Below are positions 36,473 to 45,429 of a stretch of DNA of 64,000 nt, piece after piece. The first letter of the stretch is position 1, and every line of letters begins with the position of its first letter. A program made the translations under genes and the position numbers. The notes under the pieces were generated by a model. That model had not been told where the DNA came from. It did not search any database and saw only the letters and a list, made by a program, of their open reading frames with translations. This DNA is from Deltaproteobacteria bacterium. Lineage in GTDB: Bacteria; Myxococcota_A; Polyangia; HGW-17. The stretch spans positions 62,001 to 126,000 of the forward strand of contig JAFGWM010000038.1 in assembly GCA_016937155.1 (NCBI GenBank). The letters are read 5' to 3'.

Positions 36473-36736
36473 TTTTACACCGAAAATCCCTGAACTAACT
36501 ATTGATATAACTTATCTACGGCAGATTTCAGTCTACCTTGAATAAAACATACAATTCCGGTGAAATCCCCAACAGTACTCACCATCAAATTACAACCTGA
36601 ACCGTATCAATTTATATTTCGATAAATCTAGCAAAACTCGAAGAAATGATAAGTAAAATATATTCGATAAAAATTAATATAAAGCTGGTCGATTCTAACA
36701 ATTTGAACATATTGTAATTTATCTGATCAGAATTTC

Positions 36737-38104
36737 TTAAAAAAAAGTCAGTTTAGATGTTTCCGATATGGATTCATTTAATAATCTAATCATATTTTCA
36801 GGAGTTTTCACCCTGATTACCTCCCCTGATTCAATAAGATCCAACATATACTCTATACCTGGCAGATCTGCTATAAATATTTTACAGCCAAACCCCAGCG
36901 CCTCAAAAAGAGCAGTAGAAAAAACCCCAAGAGTAATCTCCGATTCGGCAAAAAACTGATAAAGTGGTGTGTCACTTGAATCTACAACAATAAAATTATT
37001 TAACTTAAGACCTTCACTTAGAATTTTATAATCTTTTTTCCATAGGGAATATTCACCAGGATGAAGTTTATAAATAATCCTGAAGTCTGGTAATTTTCGG
37101 GCCAGACTTACTGCAAATTCCGACAATTCCTTTCCAATAGCCCCTTGAGAAATTACAAGAATCTGATTCGGTATCCTGTTAATTCCCTGATAATTATTCT
37201 TCTGACTTCTAAAATGTGAAAAACCTTTAACAACAATGTCTTCAGGTCCAATAGGAAAATCCGCCGCAGTATTCCAGTAACTGCCAAAAGAAAAGAATTT
37301 ATCGGGAAAGTGTTTAATTTTTTTTATTTTTCCAGGGAAACTGTATCCGAGATGATAGCGACTCAGAGTTCCATGCTGGAGTTCCACTGTCTGAATGCCC
37401 AAATCCTTTGCAGCTCCTATTAACGATTTTTTATAGAATGAATACGAAACCACCAGATAAATAACTGAGGGTTTCTTAATATCAAGTAGTTTTCTATAAT
37501 AACTGTAATTGATCCTGTAGGCTGTAATCTCTTTGGCCAATAACTTTTTCAGATTAAATTCAATTCCAAAATGCTCATTGATCTCTTTTTCAACAATCCC
37601 AAGAGTTGCATTTTCATCCGGTTTGAATCTGTAGGGGACAATATTCATGATCCCGTGTGAAACCAGGGTAATATAATCAAGATAGTGTATATTTTCAGCA
37701 GGTCTGGAAAGATGCTTTCCCTGATAAGCACTCTCAAATACTTCCCAGTTTGAGTCTTTAAAAGAATCCGTCAAATATTTTGTATATATATCAATATATT
37801 CCCCATCAATCGGAATTTTTCTTGCGTGGTCGAAAACTAAAATGTCCGTTTTTTTGAAATTGCCAAATGGATTGGACAACAAATTTTTTCCAAATGAAAA
37901 AACAGATTTAATCCTGTCTACATGGGGAATTTTCTCGCTGTGAGGAGTATGAAATGTTCCTGTTTTTGAAGCAATGGCATAATAGATATTCATCCTAGTG
38001 ATCTGCCAGGCTAAAACCCCCCCTGCTTCAAACTCAAGCAGGTGATATTGATCTTCCAGTTCCCAGATTTTTTCACAAATGTCCTTTATGCTGAATAAAG
38101 TCAA
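36737..38104 (-). CDS. Polysaccharide biosynthesis protein, GT-B-like (tentative)
   Basis: This 455-residue protein is the last gene of the glycan operon. The C-terminal half has a pattern typical of GT-B/CDP-glycerol or capsule transferases: VIYLVVSYSFYKKSLIGAAKDLGIQTVELQHGTLSRYHLGY, then ILVISQGAIGKELSEFAVSLARKLPDFRIIYKLHPGEY and ITLGVFSTALFEALGFGCKIFIADLPG. The start is TTG with GAGGTG upstream, and overlaps the flippase stop (TTGA). It probably transfers a sugar or glycerol-phosphate-like unit to a surface glycan. The donor is unknown. Confidence 0.6.
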   Translation of the reverse strand: MTLFSIKDICEKIWELEDQYHLLEFEAGGVLAWQITRMNIYYAIASKTGTFHTPHSEKIPHVDRIKSVFSFGKNLLSNPFGNFKKTDILVFDHARKIPIDGEYIDIYTKYLTDSFKDSNWEVFESAYQGKHLSRPAENIHYLDYITLVSHGIMNIVPYRFKPDENATLGIVEKEINEHFGIEFNLKKLLAKEITAYRINYSYYRKLLDIKKPSVIYLVVSYSFYKKSLIGAAKDLGIQTVELQHGTLSRYHLGYSFPGKIKKIKHFPDKFFSFGSYWNTAADFPIGPEDIVVKGFSHFRSQKNNYQGINRIPNQILVISQGAIGKELSEFAVSLARKLPDFRIIYKLHPGEYSLWKKDYKILSEGLKLNNFIVVDSSDTPLYQFFAESEITLGVFSTALFEALGFGCKIFIADLPGIEYMLDLIESGEVIRVKTPENMIRLLNESISETSKLTFF

Positions 38105-39528
38105 TTTAACACCTCTTCAGGGGTATCAGAGTAAATAAAAATATAAAAAGAAACTGCTGTAATAATGAACTTAACGGGTAACTGGAAATACCAGTGATTA
38201 ATTTTAACCAATCCATACATATAAATCGCAGCAATAGCAAACAGGATAAAAAGATGGGGTAAAAGAACCATGAGGGGTATTGTTTTTTCTTTTAAAATAT
38301 ATTTCGCGTTAATAAAGTGCAGAGAAAAAAGAAGTATATAAGAAAATAAAGTGGTGTGAGCAGCAACTTCATATCCAAAAATTGGTATGAGCCAATAGTT
38401 TAGCCCGATATTTACAAACCCCGCAATAAATGTATTGAGAGATATTAATTCAGTTCTTTTCCTGTAAGAAGCATATTGAAAATAAAGTGTATATAGAAAA
38501 ACAAATACGTAACCCATAACAATAACGGGAACTATTCCGATAGCATGATAGTACTGAGAATCAGCCAGAATATGAATTACTTCCGAACTGAATAAAATAA
38601 TAATAACTGCAGCAAAATAGATTTTTTTTGCATAACCCTTAACCATACGGTTAATTTTATCTGTATTCCTCTCATTGTATTCCTGAAAAAAAATAGGATG
38701 CCAGGCTTTGGTGGTTGCCATGACTATTACATTCATTGCCATACCAACATCATATGCAAATGAATATATTCCAGTGTTCAGTTTGGTGGATAACTGATTG
38801 ATTATTATTCTGTCAAAGTATCCAAGAATAAACATGGACATTGCGTGGGGAATTAAGGGGATAGAAAACCTGAGAGTATATTTCACATGTTTCCAGTCAA
38901 ATGAAAATTTTGCAATTTTCACAAGCATATAGAGTGAATATCCGGATAATAGCAAAGTAACAACAAATTCTCCGTATATTTTGCCAAAATATCTGTTTTC
39001 CTTCATCAAAAGCATCAGGCCTATTGAAGAAAATAGTATAAGACCGGATCTCACAACTGAGAGAATGCTATATACGGATGACTGCTGACTTCCATTCAGA
39101 TATCGCAAATATATCTCAAGACTTACCATGGTACAGGAGATAATAGCAGCATATACAAAAACCTTTTCATCAATGTTTAAAAACAACGAAATTCTTGTTT
39201 TAAAAATCATAAGTAAAATTAAAACAACAATACTGAATGAAATTATGAACAGGAGATTACTTCCCAAAGCTGCTTCAAAATCATTCTTTTCATTGTCCAG
39301 ATAATAACGGCCTATTCCTCCCCTGAAATTCAATCCAAAAATTATCGGAAGAAGAGTAAGTAGAGAATTGAAAATACTTAAAACACCGTATCCGGATGGA
39401 AGAAGCAGTCTTGTAAATATCGGAATTGTAGCTGCAACCAGCAGATACTGCACCAGAGATCCGGACAGATAATTCCGGCTGTGCCGCATCAATTCCTTAT
39501 TTTCTTTACGTATCAGACGATTAAACAT
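38101..39528 (-). CDS. Wzx-type polysaccharide flippase (MOP superfamily)
   Basis: The 475 residues contain about 12-14 hydrophobic helices in the order of Polysacc_synt/Wzx proteins, starting SRNYLSGSLVQYLLVAATIPIFTRLLLPSGYGVLSIFNSLLTLLPIIFGLNFRGGIGRYY. It should flip lipid-linked oligosaccharide units across the inner membrane. It sits between the pyruvyl-transferase-like gene (24-nt gap) and the GT-B-like gene (4-nt overlap). No Wzy polymerase is present in the operon. Confidence 0.85.
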   Translation of the reverse strand: MFNRLIRKENKELMRHSRNYLSGSLVQYLLVAATIPIFTRLLLPSGYGVLSIFNSLLTLLPIIFGLNFRGGIGRYYLDNEKNDFEAALGSNLLFIISFSIVVLILLMIFKTRISLFLNIDEKVFVYAAIISCTMVSLEIYLRYLNGSQQSSVYSILSVVRSGLILFSSIGLMLLMKENRYFGKIYGEFVVTLLLSGYSLYMLVKIAKFSFDWKHVKYTLRFSIPLIPHAMSMFILGYFDRIIINQLSTKLNTGIYSFAYDVGMAMNVIVMATTKAWHPIFFQEYNERNTDKINRMVKGYAKKIYFAAVIIILFSSEVIHILADSQYYHAIGIVPVIVMGYVFVFLYTLYFQYASYRKRTELISLNTFIAGFVNIGLNYWLIPIFGYEVAAHTTLFSYILLFSLHFINAKYILKEKTIPLMVLLPHLFILFAIAAIYMYGLVKINHWYFQLPVKFIITAVSFYIFIYSDTPEEVLN

Positions 39529-39552
39529 ACATAGCCATATTACACTGATGTT

Positions 39553-40680
39553 TTAGGGAAGTGAATTTATAAATTTTTTCATAATATTAAAGTGTTCATC
39601 AATAATCACTGGGAATCCCGTATACCGTTTGAATCCATTTTCCAGCTCATTATCGAGAAACATTGAAGTTCTCCCCACACTAAGAGTATCTGCTTTAATA
39701 ATATCTCTGACACCCCTCAATGCTCTGGAAATTTCATGAACCGGAACTTTTTCAATCAGGGATGAAAAAAATCTTCTCTGAAAACCATCTATACCCATAA
39801 GATTCAGTGATTCACTGACACCCCTTCCACGCCCATCCTCATGAATTAACAGTGAAGGTACACGTCTGGAAATGAAATGCAGATGTGCATGTACACGATA
39901 TCCCACATGCAGATCACAAGTATTATAGAAATCTATATTTTTAAGATCCCATGCACCATCCACAATAGTAAAACCCATTTTTTCAACTTTATTTCTTATA
40001 TAATTATCATTTTTCTCATTGGATCTTGGAGTAAATTCATCATCTGCATTCAACCCCCTGTGGAAACAACAGAAAAGTTCACTTTCTGGAAACTTTTTTC
40101 TCAGCATTGCTGCCATATCAATACTCTGATCTCTAAAAAGATGTTTCTGGGCAGGAGTATATACAAGTTTCCTGATTTTTTCCGGAGGATAAAACTTCCT
40201 GTTTATTGAGGGAAGATGGTACCACACCGGGCATCCAGTCATGAGAGCATTCTCTATCCCATTCCTCTTAAGAATTTCCAGAGTATGGTAATCCCGGCAT
40301 GAAACAAACTCAGATTCTCTGGATATTCTTTTCAGAAGAGTCATTGAATCAGAAGTGAAGTTATAATTTCTAATCGTTGCAAAATCACCAGGCTCACCTT
40401 TCCATCCAAGACCCATTGGTATAATTGGAACCCTGATTTTACTGGTATCAGGAACAAACTTGTAAACCCCTGGATAAAAGTGTGGCTGAAATCCTGGGCC
40501 ACCAAGAATTATTACTGCTGAAGACCTGTTAATAATCTCAAGATGAGGCTCCAGATTTTCCCATGAAGGAAGCTGGACATGTTCATGTTCCGGCCTGAAA
40601 TGAGAAAGTAATTTTCTGGCTCTATCAGTTATAAGAAAATCCCCAATATTTTTTTTTGCACCACTTAGAACTATATACAT
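39553..40680 (-). CDS. Polysaccharide pyruvyl transferase family protein
   Basis: The 375 residues show PS_pyruv_trans features: an N-terminal nucleotide-like start (VLSGAKKNIGDFLITDRARKLL), VIILGGPGFQPHFYPG, RDYHTLEILKRNG, and the C-terminal hallmark DLHVGYRVHAHLHFISRRVPSLLIHEDGRGRGVSE. Such enzymes attach a ketal pyruvate (from PEP) to sugars, although some relatives have other roles. Here the target is likely a sugar of the surface glycan made by this operon. The gaps to neighbours are 24 and 15 nt. Confidence 0.8.
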   Translation of the reverse strand: MYIVLSGAKKNIGDFLITDRARKLLSHFRPEHEHVQLPSWENLEPHLEIINRSSAVIILGGPGFQPHFYPGVYKFVPDTSKIRVPIIPMGLGWKGEPGDFATIRNYNFTSDSMTLLKRISRESEFVSCRDYHTLEILKRNGIENALMTGCPVWYHLPSINRKFYPPEKIRKLVYTPAQKHLFRDQSIDMAAMLRKKFPESELFCCFHRGLNADDEFTPRSNEKNDNYIRNKVEKMGFTIVDGAWDLKNIDFYNTCDLHVGYRVHAHLHFISRRVPSLLIHEDGRGRGVSESLNLMGIDGFQRRFFSSLIEKVPVHEISRALRGVRDIIKADTLSVGRTSMFLDNELENGFKRYTGFPVIIDEHFNIMKKFINSLP

Positions 40681-40695
40681 GTTGATCCCTTCAAC

Positions 40696-41760
40696 CTAAA
40701 GATGTTCCCAGGTTAAAAATTCATCTTCAGGAAGGTTCTTTTTCAGTTTTCTCCCAAGAACCTTTTCCAGTTCCCCCGGAGAAATTCCTGCTCCCGGTCT
40801 TTTAAAAGTAACCATATCTTTTGAAAGAATCTCTCCCTCATTCAAATTTCTTACAGCTACAATACTTCTTCTGGCCTGTTTTCTGGAACCGGTCTCACAT
40901 GCCAGAGGCTCTTTTCTGTACTGTCCGTTAATTTCCTTTATCATTTTACAATTATTTACAAATATTTTCAGGTCATCAGGATCCATGGCATGATAATGAT
41001 CATTTCCCTTAAGGGTTTTATCCAGAGTGAAATGCTTTTCAATAACCTGTGCACCGTAGAGCCACGCAGTAGTAAGCACCATCATTGAAAAATCAGGTCT
41101 GGTATGATCACTGTATCCGGAAATGTAATCTGGAAAAACAGCCCGGAGATGCTTGATCATATTCAGGTTCGCATCCTCAAACATAGTAGGATAAGATAAA
41201 ACACAGTGCATAATACATATCCTGGTGTTTCCGGTTTCTTCAACTGCGGCAACAGCACGTTCAATTTCCCCGATTGTAGAAGCCCCTGTGGACAGCAGCA
41301 CCGGCTTTCCTTTTTCTGATATATGTCTGATAAAGGGTAAGTTTGTAATGTCAGATGAGGATATCTTATAAAAAGGCATTAACTCTTCAAGATAGTCAGC
41401 AGAACCGAAATCAAAGGGGGTGGAGCAAAATATTCCACCTGTTTTTTCAGTAAACCTGGCCAGTTCCCTGTACTCCTCTTCACCAAAATGATCAAATTTT
41501 TTAAAGAGTTCATACTGTGAATTTGTTGGTTCTTCAGTCTGATCCCAGTATGCAGGTGAATTTTTTGAAGCAATCTTGCCAGCCTTGTATGACTGAAACT
41601 TAACAGCGTGAGCCCCACTTTCCAGAGCACTTAATATCATTTTTTTTGCTGCTTCAATTACAGATATTCCATATTTTTCTGCAATATCATAGTAATTAAC
41701 TCCTATTTCAGCAATAATGAAGGGATTGGCTTCACCAGATAATTCTTTTAAAAAACTCAT
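40696..41760 (-). CDS. N-acetylneuraminate/pseudaminate-type synthase (NeuB family)
   Basis: NeuB-family enzymes condense PEP with a C6 hexosamine to make a nine-carbon nonulosonic acid. The TIM-barrel domain has NPFIIAEIGVNY, AHAVKFQSYKAG, CSTPFDFGSADYLEEL, YKISSSDITN, LLSTGASTIGEIERAV and HCVLSYPT, then ISGYSDHT and VIEKHFTLDKTLKGNDHYHAM (metal-binding His region). The C-terminal ~70 residues are a SAF domain (RRSIVAVRNLNEGEILSKDMVTFKRPGAGISP). Sequence alone does not tell NeuB, PseI and LegI apart. It lies 5 nt behind the fused cytidylyltransferase gene. Confidence 0.9.
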   Translation of the reverse strand: MSFLKELSGEANPFIIAEIGVNYYDIAEKYGISVIEAAKKMILSALESGAHAVKFQSYKAGKIASKNSPAYWDQTEEPTNSQYELFKKFDHFGEEEYRELARFTEKTGGIFCSTPFDFGSADYLEELMPFYKISSSDITNLPFIRHISEKGKPVLLSTGASTIGEIERAVAAVEETGNTRICIMHCVLSYPTMFEDANLNMIKHLRAVFPDYISGYSDHTRPDFSMMVLTTAWLYGAQVIEKHFTLDKTLKGNDHYHAMDPDDLKIFVNNCKMIKEINGQYRKEPLACETGSRKQARRSIVAVRNLNEGEILSKDMVTFKRPGAGISPGELEKVLGRKLKKNLPEDEFLTWEHL

Positions 41761-41765
41761 TGTAA

Positions 41766-43430
41766 TTATTTCCTCTCTATTGCTCTTTTTTCAAATTCAC
41801 CCAGAATTAAACCGAGAACATTTTCAAATCCGGATCTTAAATCATTCTGAAGCATCAGTGTATGGCACTTTTTCCTTAACTCCAGATTGGTTATAAGTTC
41901 CATTGCTGTGTCAGAAAGTTCCTGTATGCTGACCTCTGTTCCCAGACCGAGATTAATAATTCCATTCTCACTTCTGGCAAAGGTATGCTTTAGTTCCCTA
42001 TTGTTCTGAGCCATAATTATAACTGGAGTTCCCAGAGAAGCTATTTCATATACCGTTCTTCCTGCACTGGCAAAAATAAGATCCGCCTGATACATGAATT
42101 TACTAATATTTTTAATATCCTGTAACAAATGAATATCAAGGTAAGAGTCCTTGATTCTGGATTTTAATCGTTCGATATGCTCATACCCCAAACCAAGCAC
42201 TATAGTGATAGTGATATTTTCCATTTTCAGAATTTCAAGGGCATTTATCACTTTTTCTGTGTAGTTGTGCTGATCTGTACCTCCAAAAGTAATAAGGATC
42301 TCCCTAACCTCACTGGATACATCACGTGGATTTAACATGAAAAATTCATCCCTCAGGAGATACCATTCTTTTCCGAAATAGTGATTCTTAACCGGATATG
42401 ATTCCTCGTAAAGTGCATTTATCACAATATCAGCTACTTTGGAACCATTTCCCATATCTTCAAAATTTACACAGAAGTAATTATCTTTTTTGAGTTTTTC
42501 CATATAATCAGAAGAAGTATCCAGTATATCATTTATAACTATATCAGGTTTAAATTCGTCAACTATCCTGAATAGTTCTTCTTCATTTGTAAATGTCCTG
42601 TAAGGATAAAAGGAGGATGCAATTTTATCCACACCAAGGGAATGATTTTTGTCTGATACAAATAGCAACTCATGATCAATGAGCCTGGTGGCCAGCAAAA
42701 GCGTCCGGTAAACATGCCCCATCCCGATTCGATTGTATCCATCAACTCTGAAAAGAATTTTCTTTCTTTTCATAAGTTTTTCACAAACCCACCAGTCCAC
42801 ATAATGATCAATATCAATGGACTCGCTGGACTCTACTTCGAAAAGATCCACAATCTCTCCAAACCTCGAATCCGGTGTTACACAACTTCTTTTTGTAATT
42901 ACAAAACCCCCGGTCTCCCGGAATTTAGGTGGCAGGTATTGTCTGTTAAGTCGCTTCTCATACTCCGGAACAAACTTTTCATTTCTGACGGTCCAGGTAA
43001 GATGCCTGTCATCAACAGCACTTAAAACCGTATCGGAGTTCTTTTCAAAAAACCGTTCAATCGCACTATCGATTGTTTCGCTCTTCAAAAGGGGACTTGT
43101 GGGCTGAAGAGTAATTACCACATCATATTTTTCATTAAATTTTTTCTCACAGAATTTAACAGCATGAAATATCACCGGGTCAAGAGGAATACTATCAAGA
43201 GCAAGATTCTCAGGTCTCATAACAACATCACAACCAAAGGATTCCGCCACATGTTCAATTTCCTCATCATCAGTTGAAACCACCACATGATCTATTAAAC
43301 GGCTGGTTTTTGCATTCCCTATGGCCCAGGCAATAAGAGGTTTTCCATTCATATGTCTGATATTTTTTCTAGGTATACCCTTGGATCCGCCCCTGGCCGG
43401 TATGACAGCAATAATTTTTTTTATCGGCAT
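41766..43430 (-). CDS. Fusion of CMP-nonulosonate synthetase (NeuA/PseF-like) and PseG-like hydrolase
   Basis: Residues ~1-225 form an acylneuraminate cytidylyltransferase (IAVIPARGGSKGIPRKNIRHMNGKPLIAWAI; VVVSTDDEEIEHVAESFGCDVVMRPE; VITLQPTSPLL). Residues ~230-554 form a PseG/SpsG-like GT-B domain (ILFRVDGYNRIGMGHVYRTLLLATRL, with the family H after GMG; VREILITFGGTDQHNYTEKVI; ADLIFASAGRTVYEIASLGTPVI). PseG removes UDP from the trideoxy-hexose just before the synthase step, and the N-terminal half activates the product with CTP. Both steps flank the NeuB-type step in the next gene, which explains the fusion. The remaining pathway genes are outside the window. AGGAG precedes the ATG. Confidence 0.88.
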   Translation of the reverse strand: MPIKKIIAVIPARGGSKGIPRKNIRHMNGKPLIAWAIGNAKTSRLIDHVVVSTDDEEIEHVAESFGCDVVMRPENLALDSIPLDPVIFHAVKFCEKKFNEKYDVVITLQPTSPLLKSETIDSAIERFFEKNSDTVLSAVDDRHLTWTVRNEKFVPEYEKRLNRQYLPPKFRETGGFVITKRSCVTPDSRFGEIVDLFEVESSESIDIDHYVDWWVCEKLMKRKKILFRVDGYNRIGMGHVYRTLLLATRLIDHELLFVSDKNHSLGVDKIASSFYPYRTFTNEEELFRIVDEFKPDIVINDILDTSSDYMEKLKKDNYFCVNFEDMGNGSKVADIVINALYEESYPVKNHYFGKEWYLLRDEFFMLNPRDVSSEVREILITFGGTDQHNYTEKVINALEILKMENITITIVLGLGYEHIERLKSRIKDSYLDIHLLQDIKNISKFMYQADLIFASAGRTVYEIASLGTPVIIMAQNNRELKHTFARSENGIINLGLGTEVSIQELSDTAMELITNLELRKKCHTLMLQNDLRSGFENVLGLILGEFEKRAIERK

Positions 43431-43503
43431 TAAAAACTCCTGATAAAACCAAGTTCCGCAAATTACACTTTAGGATATTGCCCTGAAACAGAGAATCCCA
43501 ACT

Positions 43504-43518
43504 GTAGTGCAACACTAC
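43504..43518. promoter_or_regulatory. Inverted repeat upstream of the glycan operon
   Basis: GTAGTG-caa-CACTAC is a perfect 6-bp inverted repeat 74 nt before the ATG of the fused cytidylyltransferase gene, between it and the CheX gene. It has no T-tract in the minus-strand reading direction, so it is not a terminator for CheX; an operator or hairpin in the leader is possible. Confidence 0.3.
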
Positions 43519-43570
43519 TTTTCAGGAGTTTACAAGTCAACTTTTATAATGATTCTGTATTATGGAATTT

Positions 43571-44026
43571 TCAGTTCCCGAACTGAAGTACAATCATAAA
43601 TTTCCGGTCATCAAAATCAATAACTCTGCTTAGTACAGTGTTTCTTTTAAAAACATTTATCTGATGATCCATCCCATATATAATTGATGGAAGTGAAATT
43701 GTAAAATCTTTACCATCCAGTTGAAACCATGTCTTCAATTGACCTGCTACAATATTCACCATTTCCCCAACTCCGTCACCAAGACTTTCTTCATCCACTT
43801 CATCAGTTTGAATTCCCAGCATCAGAGACACAAGATGTTTACCAGTGTCTTCCGGGAATTGAAGTGAGACCTGACCATTTATTTCACCATGTCTGAATGT
43901 GATAATACCGCTGACGAATACAGAATCCGTACTTGAATCAACAATGTTCAGGCTGTCATCGATCCCCATCATCATAGAAAGCATTTCCCTGGTTCCTGTA
44001 ACAGCAGCATCCATATACTCATTCAT
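43571..44026 (-). CDS. cheX: CheX-like chemotaxis phosphatase
   Basis: The 151 residues match the CheC/CheX/FliY fold: MDAAVTGTREMLSMMMG, IITFRHGEINGQVSLQFPEDTGKHLVSLMLG, then GEMVNIVAGQLKTWF with the catalytic E-x-x-N (EMVN). CheX dephosphorylates CheY-P or other receivers. A single E-x-x-N motif and the length fit CheX rather than CheC, which has two. The start has a near-perfect GGAGGTGAT Shine-Dalgarno. No other chemotaxis gene lies in the window, so its receiver target is unknown and could be one of the hybrid kinases. Confidence 0.85.
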   Translation of the reverse strand: MNEYMDAAVTGTREMLSMMMGIDDSLNIVDSSTDSVFVSGIITFRHGEINGQVSLQFPEDTGKHLVSLMLGIQTDEVDEESLGDGVGEMVNIVAGQLKTWFQLDGKDFTISLPSIIYGMDHQINVFKRNTVLSRVIDFDDRKFMIVLQFGN

Positions 44027-44115
44027 GTCATCACCTCCAAACTAACTATGATCAGAATCGTATGTTTTTTTTTAAATGTTAGATCTTTTTCAATTTTTTT
44101 CCTGTAATTTTAATA

Positions 44116-44215
44116 TTCTGTTGAAGCCTTTGAGCATACATAAATTTGCTTTGGGAAAAATATAGTTCTGTTGAAGCCTTTGAGCATACATAAATTTGCT
44201 TTGGGAAAAATATAG
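44116..44215. repeat. Perfect tandem duplication of 50 bp upstream of serC
   Basis: Two identical 50-bp units (44116-44165 and 44166-44215), each beginning TTCTGTTGAAGCCTTTGAGC and ending AAAAATATAG, lie head to tail in the 304-nt gap between the CheX and serC genes. No ORF on either strand is convincing here. Downstream, ACTGT-N5-ACAGT (44233-44247) and an AAAGGAG complete the serC leader. Perfect identity points to recent duplication; the unit may carry a promoter or operator. Confidence 0.9.
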
Positions 44216-44330
44216 TATTGAGCGTTCCGGGGACTGTAATAAACAGTAAAAATCCCTTGATAAAAAAGAAACAATGGAGGACAAAGAATAGGATATATCG
44301 TAGCAGATAACCGAAAGGAGATTTCATAAA

Positions 44331-45422
44331 ATGACAAGAAAACATAATTTCTATGCTGGTCCCGCTGTATTACCTGTATGGGCAGTTGAAAAAGCACAGT
44401 CTGCACTTATGGAATATATGGACAGCGGAGTAGGTATCACTGAGATGAGTCACAGAACCACTTATTTCGATGATATACTGAATGGGGCAATTGCCTCCGT
44501 AAAAAAACTTTATAAACTGAGTGATGACTATCATGTTCTTTTCGTGCAGGGTGGAGCATCCATGGTTATGGCTATATCAGCTCTGAACTTCTGTCGTGAG
44601 GGGAAAAAATCTCAGTTTGTTGATACAGGTACCTGGTCCAGAAGAGCAATTCTTGAATCATCCAGAACCAGTGCAGTCACAGATGTTATCTGGAGTGGTA
44701 AGGACGTTAACTACAGTCATCTTCCGGATATTGACAGTCTCCAGTTTGATGATGATGCTTCATTTGTGCATATCACAAGCAACAATACAATAGCAGGAAC
44801 TCAATATAAAAAGTTTCCATCTACAAAAGCCCCTCTTTTTGTGGACATGTCATCTGATTTCTTTTCCCGTCCTGTTGATGCATCACAGTTTTCATTAATT
44901 TACGGTGGACTTCAAAAAAACCTCGGACCAGCAGGAGCCGCAATGGTTATTGTTCACAAAGATATGCTGGAAAAAATACCACAGGGTCTTAGTGAAATGC
45001 TGGATCTTGGGGTTTATGCCAAGAAAAACAGTATCTACAACACCCCTCCTGTGTTTACAATTTTTGTGACACATCTCGTGCTCCGATGGATTGACGAAGT
45101 AATAGGTGGTCTTGAAAACATGCACAATCATAACCTGAAAAAAGCCGCTTACATATATGATGCCATAGATGAGTCCAATGGATTTTATTCAGGTGCTGTT
45201 GATGTTAAGGATGATAGAAGTCTTATGAACATCACTTTCAAATGTAAAAATGAAGAACTCGACAAGTTGTTCCTCAAGGAAACAACAGCTCTTGGATTTA
45301 TGGGACTAAAAGGACATCGAAGTGTTGGTGGTTTGAGAGCCAGCACCTACAACTCCTGCCCTATGGAAAGTGCAAATGCACTGGGAAGTTTTATGACTGA
45401 TTTTGCTAAAAAACATGGCTGA
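44331..45422 (+). CDS. serC: Phosphoserine aminotransferase
   Basis: SerC transfers an amino group from glutamate to 3-phosphohydroxypyruvate in serine synthesis and acts in pyridoxine synthesis in some bacteria. The 363 residues are full length. Family features are NFYAGPAVLPVWAVEKAQ at the N-terminus, VLFVQGGASMVMAISALN, the PLP-Lys region DFFSRPVDASQFSLIYGGLQKNLGPAGAAMVIV (Lys in GLQKN), and the C-terminal GLKGHRSVGGLRASTYN. AAAGGAG lies ten bases upstream. The cNBD gene starts 7 nt after it. Confidence 0.96.
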   Translation: MTRKHNFYAGPAVLPVWAVEKAQSALMEYMDSGVGITEMSHRTTYFDDILNGAIASVKKLYKLSDDYHVLFVQGGASMVMAISALNFCREGKKSQFVDTGTWSRRAILESSRTSAVTDVIWSGKDVNYSHLPDIDSLQFDDDASFVHITSNNTIAGTQYKKFPSTKAPLFVDMSSDFFSRPVDASQFSLIYGGLQKNLGPAGAAMVIVHKDMLEKIPQGLSEMLDLGVYAKKNSIYNTPPVFTIFVTHLVLRWIDEVIGGLENMHNHNLKKAAYIYDAIDESNGFYSGAVDVKDDRSLMNITFKCKNEELDKLFLKETTALGFMGLKGHRSVGGLRASTYNSCPMESANALGSFMTDFAKKHG

Positions 45423-45429
45423 TTAAATC

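Noticed and set aside
44233-44247. ACTGT-aataa-ACAGT upstream of serC as a third LexA-like box
   Set aside because: The spacer is 5, not 8, so the geometry is wrong for that site class.
44079-44406. Three minus-strand ORFs over the 50-bp repeat (repeated MYAQRLQQN)
   Set aside because: The repeated peptide simply reflects the DNA duplication; they overlap the serC start and have no ribosome-binding site.
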